DNA from: CAVQXR01 sp046330455
GTDB lineage: Bacteria; Actinomycetota; Thermoleophilia; Gaiellales; Gaiellaceae
Assembly (NCBI GenBank): GCA_046330455.1
Contig: JAXLSU010000006.1
Span: forward strand, 155,077-219,076
Reading direction: 5' to 3'
DNA length: 64,000 nt
Made by a program: the position numbers and the translations under genes. Shown here one piece after another: positions 24,546 through 31,659 of this stretch (positions within the stretch are counted from its first letter, which is position 1; each line of letters begins with the position of its first letter). Below the pieces are notes generated by a model. It was not told where the DNA came from and searched no databases. It was given only the letters and a program-made list of their open reading frames with translations.

Positions 24546-24821
24546 ATGGCGATGATCGTGACCCGGATCCAGGTCGGCGACTACGACACCTGGAAGACGC
24601 TGTTCGACCAGGACGTTCCCGGTGCGCGCCGGTCGGCCCGCGGCTACCGCATTCTCCGGAACGTCGACGACCCGGGCGAGGTGTTCGTCCAGGTCGATTT
24701 CGACTCGATCGACGAGGCAAAGGCCGCGCGCGAGCGCCTGCTCGCCTCGGGCGTCCTCGACCGCTTCGAGGACCGGACGCTCCCGAGGGTCGTCGAGGAG
24801 GCGGAGGCCGTCGGGCGCTGA
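24546..24821 (+). CDS. Small dimeric alpha-beta barrel (ABM/monooxygenase-like) protein
   Basis: A 91-residue protein beginning MAMIVTRIQVGDYDTWKTLF and containing GYRILRNVDDPGEVFVQVDF and EAKAARERLLASG, the beta-alpha-beta pattern of dimeric alpha-beta barrel proteins, which include antibiotic-biosynthesis monooxygenases and heme-degrading enzymes. Nothing marks a particular substrate. It is expressed from a promoter in the divergent gap shared with the TetR regulator, so it is probably the regulator's target. The start ATG 24546 follows AAAAGGAG. Confidence 0.7.
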   Translation: MAMIVTRIQVGDYDTWKTLFDQDVPGARRSARGYRILRNVDDPGEVFVQVDFDSIDEAKAARERLLASGVLDRFEDRTLPRVVEEAEAVGR

Positions 24822-24854
24822 GCACGGTCGCGGGCGGGATACAGTTCGACCGAC

Positions 24855-25691
24855 GTGCACACCGCGCGCTACCTCGCCGAGCAGTTCGAGATCGAGATCG
24901 ACGGTGCACCGGCGACGGTCGCGGAGCTGCTGCCCGGCTGGGGGGCGTACGACCGGTTCGGCATCGTCGTGCACGGGCCGTTCGCAACGCTCGGAGCGAG
25001 CCTCCTCGTGCAGGCTGCGGTGCTCGCCTTCTACGCACACGACCCGTCCCGGCGCGACGTCGCGCCGCAGTACCCCGAGATCTACCTGTTCCATGTCGGC
25101 GGGAGGTTCGGCGACCACAGCTGGCTCGACTTCTGGCCGCCACGCAAGGAGGTCGAGGTCGAGGCGCGGCCCGATGCCGTGCTCGCGGCGGTCAACGACC
25201 GCGCGATCACGCGGCTCGCGGTGCCGGAGGGCCCGCCGTGCGACCCCTCGGCGCTCGTGGCCGGAGCGAGCAGCTGGGCCGACCGCCAGAGCGGGCTCGC
25301 CCGCCTTCGCTCGTGCTTTGTGTACGCGCCGACAGGCGAGGTCGCGGACCCGGACGTCGTGATCCGCGGCGCCGAAACGACGCTCGCCGTCGACGCGCTC
25401 GCGACGCTCGACCCGGAGGGGACGGCGCAGTGGTTTCACGCGACATCGGTGGAGGAGCTACTCGAGGTCGCGCCCGGCCCGAGCACGCTCGACGACATGG
25501 CGTTCTGGGTCGGCCTCGTCTCGGCGCGTGCGAACGAAGTTCCGCTCGAGGTTCGCACCCGAATCGCGAACGACCTCCGCGCCCGGCTTCACGACGGTTG
25601 CGCCCGAGAGGGCTACCGCCGGCTCGCGACGGAGCAGGCCCTGCTCCGCCTGGCCCCGGTCGATGTTCGGCGCCCGCCTGCGAGCGGATAG
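24855..25691 (+). CDS. Conserved-looking protein of unknown function
   Basis: A 278-residue soluble protein I do not recognise. It starts at GTG 24855, 33 bases after the monooxygenase-like gene, and ends 39 bases before the LURP-one gene. It has no signal peptide or membrane helix. Notable stretches are GAYDRFGIVVHGPFATLGASLLVQ, cited here as RFGIVVHGPFATLGASLL, and YLFHVGGRFGDHSWLDFWPP (20 residues) in the first third, and DDMAFWVGLVSARANEVP later. The first block alternates strands and turns like an enzyme core, but no catalytic signature can be named. It could be an operon partner of the TetR-controlled gene. Confidence 0.6.
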   Translation: MHTARYLAEQFEIEIDGAPATVAELLPGWGAYDRFGIVVHGPFATLGASLLVQAAVLAFYAHDPSRRDVAPQYPEIYLFHVGGRFGDHSWLDFWPPRKEVEVEARPDAVLAAVNDRAITRLAVPEGPPCDPSALVAGASSWADRQSGLARLRSCFVYAPTGEVADPDVVIRGAETTLAVDALATLDPEGTAQWFHATSVEELLEVAPGPSTLDDMAFWVGLVSARANEVPLEVRTRIANDLRARLHDGCAREGYRRLATEQALLRLAPVDVRRPPASG

Positions 25692-25730
25692 CGTACGGAC
25701 GGCGTCGTCAGAGGAGGAGGAGGAATCGTC

Positions 25731-26243
25731 ATGGGATTGCTGCGGGGCCGCGGCGACAGCGGCGGCTCGAAGTACCGGATGCGCGAAAAGCTGTTCGCGG
25801 TGGGTGACGACTTCTGGATCGAGAACGAGGCCGGCGAACAGGTGTTCAAGGTGAACGGCAAGGCGATGCGCATACGCGACACGCTGGTTCTCCAGGACCC
25901 GTCGGGCAGCGAGCTGTTCTCGATCCAGGAGAAGAAGCTGCACATCCGCGACACGATGGAGATCGAGCGCGGGGGAAAGACCGTTGCCACCGTGAAGAAG
26001 GCGATGGTCTCCCCGCTTCGCGATCGCTTCTCGATCGACGTCGTGGACGGTGAGGAGATGGAGGCGAAGGGCAACGTCGCCGACCACGAGTACAAGATCG
26101 AGCGCGGAGGCCACGAGGTGGCCGAGGTGTCGAAGCGCTGGTTCCGTGTGAGGGACACCTACGGCATCGAGATCGCCCCCGGCCAGGAGGATGCCCTGAT
26201 CCTCGCCGTCGCCGTCTGCGTCGACCAGATGAAGCGCGGCTGA
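25731..26243 (+). CDS. LURP-one-related (LOR) family protein
   Basis: A 170-residue protein with the LURP-one/Tubby-like beta-barrel pattern: RMREKLFAVGDDFWIENEAG, KVNGKAMRIRDTLVLQD, EKKLHIRDTMEIERGG and a last helix region AVAVCVDQM. The repeated 'IRDT' strands are characteristic. LOR proteins are small barrels with an unknown role in bacteria, possibly lipid binding by analogy with Tubby. ATG 25731 is preceded by GAGGAGGAGGA, a strong ribosome site. Confidence 0.85.
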   Translation: MGLLRGRGDSGGSKYRMREKLFAVGDDFWIENEAGEQVFKVNGKAMRIRDTLVLQDPSGSELFSIQEKKLHIRDTMEIERGGKTVATVKKAMVSPLRDRFSIDVVDGEEMEAKGNVADHEYKIERGGHEVAEVSKRWFRVRDTYGIEIAPGQEDALILAVAVCVDQMKRG

Positions 26244-26290
26244 CCGGTCGCGACGGCCGCCGGGCGACCCCCTGCCACTATCGTTCGGCC

Positions 26291-27403
26291 GTGCCCGGGG
26301 CCCGCGGTGCGGAGGAGCTCTACTCCTTGCTGCATGAGCGGGCGCTCCCGTCGTGGTCGGCGATCGTGGACGGACGGTACGGCGGCTACCTCCTCTCGCC
26401 GACCGAGAAGCAGCTGGCGACGCAGAGCCGGATGGTGTGGGCCTTCTCGCACGCGCACCGTCTCGGGCTCGGCGACTACCTCTGGGCAGCGGAGCGGGGA
26501 GTCGAGCTCCTGCTCGGCCGCTTCGCCGACGGGGAGCATGGCGGCTTCTTCTGGAAGACAAATCGTGCCGGCCGTCCGCTGGACCGGCGGAAGCTCCTGT
26601 ACGGCCACGCGTTCGTGATCTACGCCCTCGTCGAGTACGGCCGGGCGGGAGGCGATCCGGGCGCGCTCGACCGAGCGCTCGCGCTGTTTCGCCTCCTGCG
26701 CGAGCGTGCCCACGACGGCGAGCACGGCGGCTGGCTCGAGCACTTCGAGCCCGATTGGCGGCCGATCCTGCGACCCGATGTCCGCGTCGAGGTCGAGACC
26801 GCGGGCGCGAAGAGCGCGAACTCCCACCTCCACGTTCTCGAGGCGCTCACCGAGCTGTACGCGGAGAGCGGCGACGGGGAGGTCGGAGTCGCCCTCGGCG
26901 AGGCGATCGAGGTCTGCACGACGCAGTTCCTCCCGGCCGATCCGGCGGCGTCCGTACGGCAGCGAAGCCGCGACTGGAGACCGGCCGGGCCGCGTGGCCC
27001 GTCCGTCGGGCACAGCGTCGAGCTCGCGTGGCTGCTCACACATGCCGAGGGCGCGCTCGGCCTCGAGCCGTCCTGGGAGCGCCTCGACGCCTACCTCGCG
27101 TACGCGCTCGCCGCACCGGCGGCAGACCGGATCTGGTGGGAGACGGCCGAGACGCTCGCCGCCCTCGCGACCGCCGTCGCGCACCGACCCGACCCGGGGC
27201 AGCTTGCGGAGCTCGAGCGCCGGCTGTCCTTCGCGCTCGCCCACCAGGTCGATCCGGTGGATGGTCTCTGGCTCCACGCGGTCGCTCCCGACGGTTCGGT
27301 CGTGAATCCGGAGAAGATCGCGACCTGGAAGGACGCCTACCACGAGCTGCGCGCGACGGTGCTGCTCGCGGAGGTGGGCGGCGGCAGGGGGCCGGTGACT
27401 TGA
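26291..27403 (+). CDS. AGE-family (N-acylglucosamine 2-epimerase-like) sugar isomerase/epimerase
   Basis: A 370-residue (alpha/alpha)6-barrel protein of the AGE/cellobiose-2-epimerase family. Conserved blocks are QSRMVWAFSHAHRLG, GHAFVIYALVEYGRAG, NSHLHVLEALTELY, GHSVELAWLL and WKDAYHELRA; the His residues in these blocks include the catalytic pair of the family. It may interconvert glucose/mannose-type sugars or N-acyl amino sugars. The start is GTG 26291. It sits directly before the polysaccharide gene cluster and could feed it precursor, but a free-sugar isomerase role is equally possible. Confidence 0.82.
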   Translation: MPGARGAEELYSLLHERALPSWSAIVDGRYGGYLLSPTEKQLATQSRMVWAFSHAHRLGLGDYLWAAERGVELLLGRFADGEHGGFFWKTNRAGRPLDRRKLLYGHAFVIYALVEYGRAGGDPGALDRALALFRLLRERAHDGEHGGWLEHFEPDWRPILRPDVRVEVETAGAKSANSHLHVLEALTELYAESGDGEVGVALGEAIEVCTTQFLPADPAASVRQRSRDWRPAGPRGPSVGHSVELAWLLTHAEGALGLEPSWERLDAYLAYALAAPAADRIWWETAETLAALATAVAHRPDPGQLAELERRLSFALAHQVDPVDGLWLHAVAPDGSVVNPEKIATWKDAYHELRATVLLAEVGGGRGPVT

Positions 27404-27442
27404 CTCGCCCCGTCGAGTCACGTTATGACGTGGATATGACGT
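27400..27442 (+). promoter_or_regulatory. Promoter with 11-nt direct repeats before the polysaccharide operon
   Basis: TTGACT (27400-27405) and TATGAC (27424-27429) are spaced 18 bases, a good -35/-10 pair for the genes starting at 27488. ATGACGT occurs at 27425-27431 and again at 27436-27442, an 11-base period. A 7-bp hairpin (TGACTCG / CGAGTCA, 27401-27420) covers the stop codon of the epimerase gene. The combination suggests a regulated promoter, possibly with helically phased operator copies. Confidence 0.45.
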
Positions 27443-27487
27443 GTCGTGTGACCGCGCGCCGGGGCGCGGGCCCGTCGGGCTGACGGC

Positions 27488-28876
27488 ATGGGCGCTCTCG
27501 GCGATCTGGCCCAGTACGAGGCTTCGGGGCAGCCGGACGGCGAGCCGGTCAGCCCGTTCCTGCGGCTGCCCGGAATCCGCGTCGCGTGCCTGCCCGCCTA
27601 CGACGGCTCCCGCGGCAACCCGTACCTGAGCCTCACCTACGAGCACCTGGCCGAGGTCGGCTTCGTCGTCGTGCCGAGGGCGCAGCTGTCGCTCCGCTGG
27701 CTCTGGCGCATGCGGGCGTCCGTGGCGCTGCTCCACTTCCACTGGCAGCCGGACTACTTCTATCTCGCCAAGCGCGGGCGGTACAGCGACCCGCCGCCTC
27801 GCCTGCCACGTCTGCGCTCGTGGTTCAAGCTGGCCGGCTTCGCCGCGCGGCTCCGTGCGGCGCGCCTCCTCGGGTACCGCATCGTCTGGACGATCCACGA
27901 CGTGTTCCCGCCGCCGAGCGTGCTCAGGCCGGCGACGCTCGGGCGCGGGTTCGACCGCGTCGGCCAGAGGATCCTTGCCCGGAGCTGCCACGGGTTGATC
28001 GCCCATCAGGATGCCGTCGCCGACCTCGCAGCGACCGAGTTCGGCATCGAGCGCAGCAGAATCCGCGTCGTCCCGCACGGCGCCTACCTCGATCGCTACG
28101 CGGCGGGACGGTCGCGCCTCGAGGTTCGCTCGGAGCTCGGGATCGATCCCCACGCGTTCGTGTTCCTCGCGTTCGGGTCGATGCGCCCCGACAAGGCGAT
28201 CGGCCCGCTGCTCGGCGCGTTCCAGGCCGTGGAGAGCGCGGACGTCGCGCTGATCGTCGCCGGGCGCGTCGAGGACGTCGAGTCGCTGCGCCTCCTTCAG
28301 GAGGCGGCGCGGCGGGATCCGCGGATCAAGGCGCTGCCCGGGTTCGTACCGGACGGGGACGTGCGGGAGCTCTTCGACGCCGCCGATGCGTCCGTGCTGG
28401 CCCGGGGCGAGGAGTGGACGTCCGGTTCGGTGATCCTCTCGCTGTCGCTCGGCGTGCCGGTCGTGTGCGCACGGCTCGCCGCGCACGAGGACCTCGTCGA
28501 CGGGCAGGCGGGGTGGCTGTTCGACCCGGCGAGCAGGGACGGCTTACGGGATGCGCTCGAGGAAGCGGCGGCGAGCAGCCACGCCGAGCTCAACGCGCGC
28601 AGGCTCGGCGCTGCCGAGGCCGCCCGGTCGTTGCCGACCTGGGAGGAGGTCGCCGGCCAGGAGGCCGCCGTGATGTGCGAGGCGATCGGCTCGCAGGAGC
28701 GGCTCGAGGAGCTGGCGGAGCGGGTCTGGCCGCTGCTCGAGGCCAGGTCGCCCGTGTGGAGCACGTTCCCGCCCGTGGCCGCCGCCGGAGTGCCCGCGAA
28801 GCAGACGGACGAGACGACGGAGGAAGCCTTCGAGAAACGGGCGTCGCTGCGGGCTGCGGCGGCTCGCGGCAGCTGA
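27488..28876 (+). CDS. Glycosyltransferase, GT-B fold (family 4-like)
   Basis: A 462-residue cytoplasmic glycosyltransferase with two Rossmann-like domains. The donor-binding half shows LAFGSMRPDKAIGPLLGAF near residue 235 and EEWTSGSVILSLSLGVPVV near residue 312, where the E...G pattern holds the nucleotide sugar. The C-terminus (~80 residues, Glu/Ala/Arg-rich) extends beyond the usual GT4 length. It is the first gene of the polysaccharide operon, three bases before the next glycosyltransferase. The acceptor and sugar are unknown. Confidence 0.85.
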   Translation: MGALGDLAQYEASGQPDGEPVSPFLRLPGIRVACLPAYDGSRGNPYLSLTYEHLAEVGFVVVPRAQLSLRWLWRMRASVALLHFHWQPDYFYLAKRGRYSDPPPRLPRLRSWFKLAGFAARLRAARLLGYRIVWTIHDVFPPPSVLRPATLGRGFDRVGQRILARSCHGLIAHQDAVADLAATEFGIERSRIRVVPHGAYLDRYAAGRSRLEVRSELGIDPHAFVFLAFGSMRPDKAIGPLLGAFQAVESADVALIVAGRVEDVESLRLLQEAARRDPRIKALPGFVPDGDVRELFDAADASVLARGEEWTSGSVILSLSLGVPVVCARLAAHEDLVDGQAGWLFDPASRDGLRDALEEAAASSHAELNARRLGAAEAARSLPTWEEVAGQEAAVMCEAIGSQERLEELAERVWPLLEARSPVWSTFPPVAAAGVPAKQTDETTEEAFEKRASLRAAAARGS

Positions 28877-28879
28877 GCC

Positions 28880-29995
28880 GTGGAGGGCGGGCGGCGCCCG
28901 AGGGTCGTGCTCTTCACGTCGAGCTCGCAGGCGGGCGGGGCGGAACGGTCGTACCTCTCGCTCGCCTCGTGCCTGCCCGCCCACGGCTTCGAGCCCGAGA
29001 CGCTCCTCCTCGAGCACGGCCCGCTGGAGCGGTGGCTCGAGCTCGCCGGCTGCCCCTTCGCGGTCGCTCCCGGTAGCGTCGCCGGCTCGCCCGGTGCGGC
29101 GATCACCTGGCTCGCGGGCGAGGCGTCCCGCGTCGGGGCGGTCGCGCTCCTGTCGAACAAGTCGCATGGGCATCGCGTCGGCGGGCCCGCCGCGGAGCTG
29201 GCCGGCCTACCCGCCGTGTGGTGGCAGCAGGACATCGCCTGCAGGGTCGACTACGAGCTCGCCGCGTCGGCGATCCCGGCGGCCGCGATCGTCTGTAGCA
29301 GCGACTACGCAGTCGCGGCCCAGCGCGCGCTCACTCCCGCTGCCGACGTCCGGAAGATCCACCTCGGCGTTGCCGTGAGCGAGGTCGCCGCCCGCAGCGG
29401 AGACGGGGCTGCCGTGCGCGAGGCGCTCGGCTGTGACGGGCGCCCGCTGGTCGGGATCGTGGGCCGCCTCGAGCCCTGGAAGGGCCAGGACGTGTTCCTG
29501 CGGGCCGCCGCCCGCGTCGTCGCGGAGCACCCCGACGCCCGGTTCGCCGTCGTCGGCGGGGTGACGCCGGGAAAGCGGGAGGAGTACCCGTCCGAGCTCG
29601 AGGTGCTGGCCCGGGAGCTCGGGCTCGCCGGGCGCGTGCACTTCGCCGGCCATGCGACGGACGTCTTCCCGTGGTTCGACGCGCTCGATCTCTGCGTGCA
29701 TGCGACGCACGGCGAGCCGTTCGGGCTCGTGCTCGTCGAGGCGATGGCGCTCGGGAAGCCGCTCGTCGCAACGGCGCTCGGCGGTCCCGTCGAGATCGTC
29801 GAGGAGGGGGTCTCCGGGCTGCTCGTCCCTCCGGGGGACGACGAGGCGACGGCGGAGGCGATCAGCGGCGTTCTCTCCGACCCGGGGCTCGCGTCGCGGC
29901 TCGCCGAGGGCGGGCGCCGGCGGGCGTTCGAGTTCACCGACGAGCGGATGGCGGCGGGATTCGCCGGGCTGTTCGGGGAGCTCGTGACGGCATGA
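28880..29995 (+). CDS. Glycosyltransferase family 4 protein
   Basis: A 371-residue GT-B enzyme of family 4. The N-terminal acceptor loop is QAGGAERSYLSLASCLPAHG; donor-side motifs are VGRLEPWKGQDVFLRAAA and HGEPFGLVLVEAMALGKPLVA (E..FG..E motif, shown as HGEPFGLVLVEAMALGKP). It begins at GTG 28880, three bases after the previous gene, and its stop overlaps the next gene by four bases (ATGA). It is most likely a retaining hexosyltransferase acting on the lipid-linked glycan; the sugar is not known. Confidence 0.9.
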   Translation: MEGGRRPRVVLFTSSSQAGGAERSYLSLASCLPAHGFEPETLLLEHGPLERWLELAGCPFAVAPGSVAGSPGAAITWLAGEASRVGAVALLSNKSHGHRVGGPAAELAGLPAVWWQQDIACRVDYELAASAIPAAAIVCSSDYAVAAQRALTPAADVRKIHLGVAVSEVAARSGDGAAVREALGCDGRPLVGIVGRLEPWKGQDVFLRAAARVVAEHPDARFAVVGGVTPGKREEYPSELEVLARELGLAGRVHFAGHATDVFPWFDALDLCVHATHGEPFGLVLVEAMALGKPLVATALGGPVEIVEEGVSGLLVPPGDDEATAEAISGVLSDPGLASRLAEGGRRRAFEFTDERMAAGFAGLFGELVTA

Positions 29996-31659
29996 GTCTC
30001 GCCGAGCGCCTGCGGAGGCTGCTCGTACGCTGCGGCGGCGGGGTGCTGCGTCCCGTGCTCGTCTCCTGCTACGGGCTGGTTGCCCGCGGCATCGGCGCCT
30101 ACCTGAGGCGAGGCAACGCGAAGGCCGCCGTCTACGCCACGAGCAGCCTCGCGACGGGCGAGCTGCTGCCGGGGGTCTCCGATCTCGACCTCGCCGTGGT
30201 CGTACCGACGGCCGGGCCGCCCGGAACGGCGCGGCGGGCTCTCGAGTCCCGTCGGGACAGGCTGCTCCGGCGCGTGCCCGGGCTCGCGAGGGTCGCCTGG
30301 GTCGCCGTCTACGAGGACGGGGAGCTGGCGCGGGCACAGACCCCGTGCCTCGTCCAGCCGGCCGGGAGACGAGGGGAGACGCTGTTCTTCGGCGCCGAGC
30401 CGCTCGCCGACGACCTGAAGCTGGGCTCGCGCCCGGGCTTCCCCGGCCGGGTTCACACCTGGCGTCTTCTCGCGGGAGCGGAGCGGCGAGGCGAGCGGCG
30501 CCGGCGCTCGCCCGAGGAGGACCGCGCGGCTGCCTGGCTCGAGCTCCAGTCGTGGTGGCAGTGGGCCGTGCAGGGCTGCCTCGACCCGGGAACGCCCGGC
30601 CGTGCGTCGCTCTGCGTGAAGCTCGTCGCCGAGCCGTGCCGGATCCTCCTCTGGCTCGAGCACGGGGAGGAGCTGCCGACGAGACGTCGCGTGCTGGAGC
30701 GCGCGCTCGAGCTCGTGCCGTCCGAGCGCGATGCGATCGCCGACGCGATCGAGCTTCGCGACCGGCTCGCCCGCTCGCCGGAGCCCCGCCTCGACCGCTT
30801 TCTCCCCGCGTTCGTGCGCCTGACCGGGCGCGTCGCAGCAGTGCTCGCGACGGAGCTCGAGCCGTTCGGGGCAACGCCGGTCAGGCTCGATCACGGCGAG
30901 CCGGGAGAGCTCGCCCTCGGCAAGCGGAATCTCGAGCAGCTGGATGCGCTCGGCGGCGGCGCGGCTGAGCGGCTCCTGCCGCTTCTCGACTGGCGCGGCC
31001 TCGTCGCACCGACGATCCCCGACGAGAGCTTTGTCCTCGTGAACGGCGAGCCGGGAAACCCGGAGACGCTCGCCGCGGCTGCGGGGGCGACCACTCCGGT
31101 CGTGTACGCGGCCCTGCGTGCGCCGGGGATCCTCGTGCTCCCGGCGGAGAACGTCTACTGGCTCGGCTCCCATCGCTCCGTACACTGCGCCGTGAGCGAT
31201 CCGGTCTCCTTCGCGCTGCTCGAGGGGGCTTCGGTCGCCCGCTTCCCGAACCATCCCGGCTTCTCGATCGCGGACGTCGCCGCCCGGGCCGTGGCCGAGC
31301 ATCGCGCGTACCTCGAGGTGCAGCTGCACGAGCCAGGCTGGGAGGTCCGGAAGCTCGGCGTCGTGCTGAGCGCGGCGCGCGCTGTCCTGCTCACCGAGAG
31401 CGTCGCGGCCGGCGAGCCCCTGCTCCCGCTGACGATGGCCGCCACGGCGCGGGCGCTCGGCGAGCGGTTGCCCGGGACCCGCTCACTGGCCGCTGAGGCT
31501 GCCGGCGAGTACGGTCGTCTGCGTCGCGAGGGTGGAGCTCCCGACGACCTGCTCGTCGCACGGCTCGCCCGCGCTGTCTCCGCGCTCGCGCCGTACGCGG
31601 ACGACCGGGCGGCCCGGACGCTCCGACTGCGGGGCGAGGAGCGCCGATGCACGGTCTGA
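29992..31659 (+). CDS. Nucleotidyltransferase-like protein in the polysaccharide operon
   Basis: A 555-residue protein. Near residue 50 it carries ATSSLATGELLPGVSDLDLAV (motif core GVSDLDLAVVVP), which matches the pol-beta nucleotidyltransferase pattern in which a Gly-Ser and then Asp-x-Asp bind metal and nucleotide. The second conserved acidic residue and the rest of the long alpha-helical body are not recognisable as a named family, so substrate and partner are unknown. It overlaps the glycosyltransferase upstream by 4 bases and the ABC gene downstream by 13 bases, so all three are made together. It may modify a glycan or carrier, or regulate the exporter (inference). Confidence 0.65.
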   Translation: MSLAERLRRLLVRCGGGVLRPVLVSCYGLVARGIGAYLRRGNAKAAVYATSSLATGELLPGVSDLDLAVVVPTAGPPGTARRALESRRDRLLRRVPGLARVAWVAVYEDGELARAQTPCLVQPAGRRGETLFFGAEPLADDLKLGSRPGFPGRVHTWRLLAGAERRGERRRRSPEEDRAAAWLELQSWWQWAVQGCLDPGTPGRASLCVKLVAEPCRILLWLEHGEELPTRRRVLERALELVPSERDAIADAIELRDRLARSPEPRLDRFLPAFVRLTGRVAAVLATELEPFGATPVRLDHGEPGELALGKRNLEQLDALGGGAAERLLPLLDWRGLVAPTIPDESFVLVNGEPGNPETLAAAAGATTPVVYAALRAPGILVLPAENVYWLGSHRSVHCAVSDPVSFALLEGASVARFPNHPGFSIADVAARAVAEHRAYLEVQLHEPGWEVRKLGVVLSAARAVLLTESVAAGEPLLPLTMAATARALGERLPGTRSLAAEAAGEYGRLRREGGAPDDLLVARLARAVSALAPYADDRAARTLRLRGEERRCTV

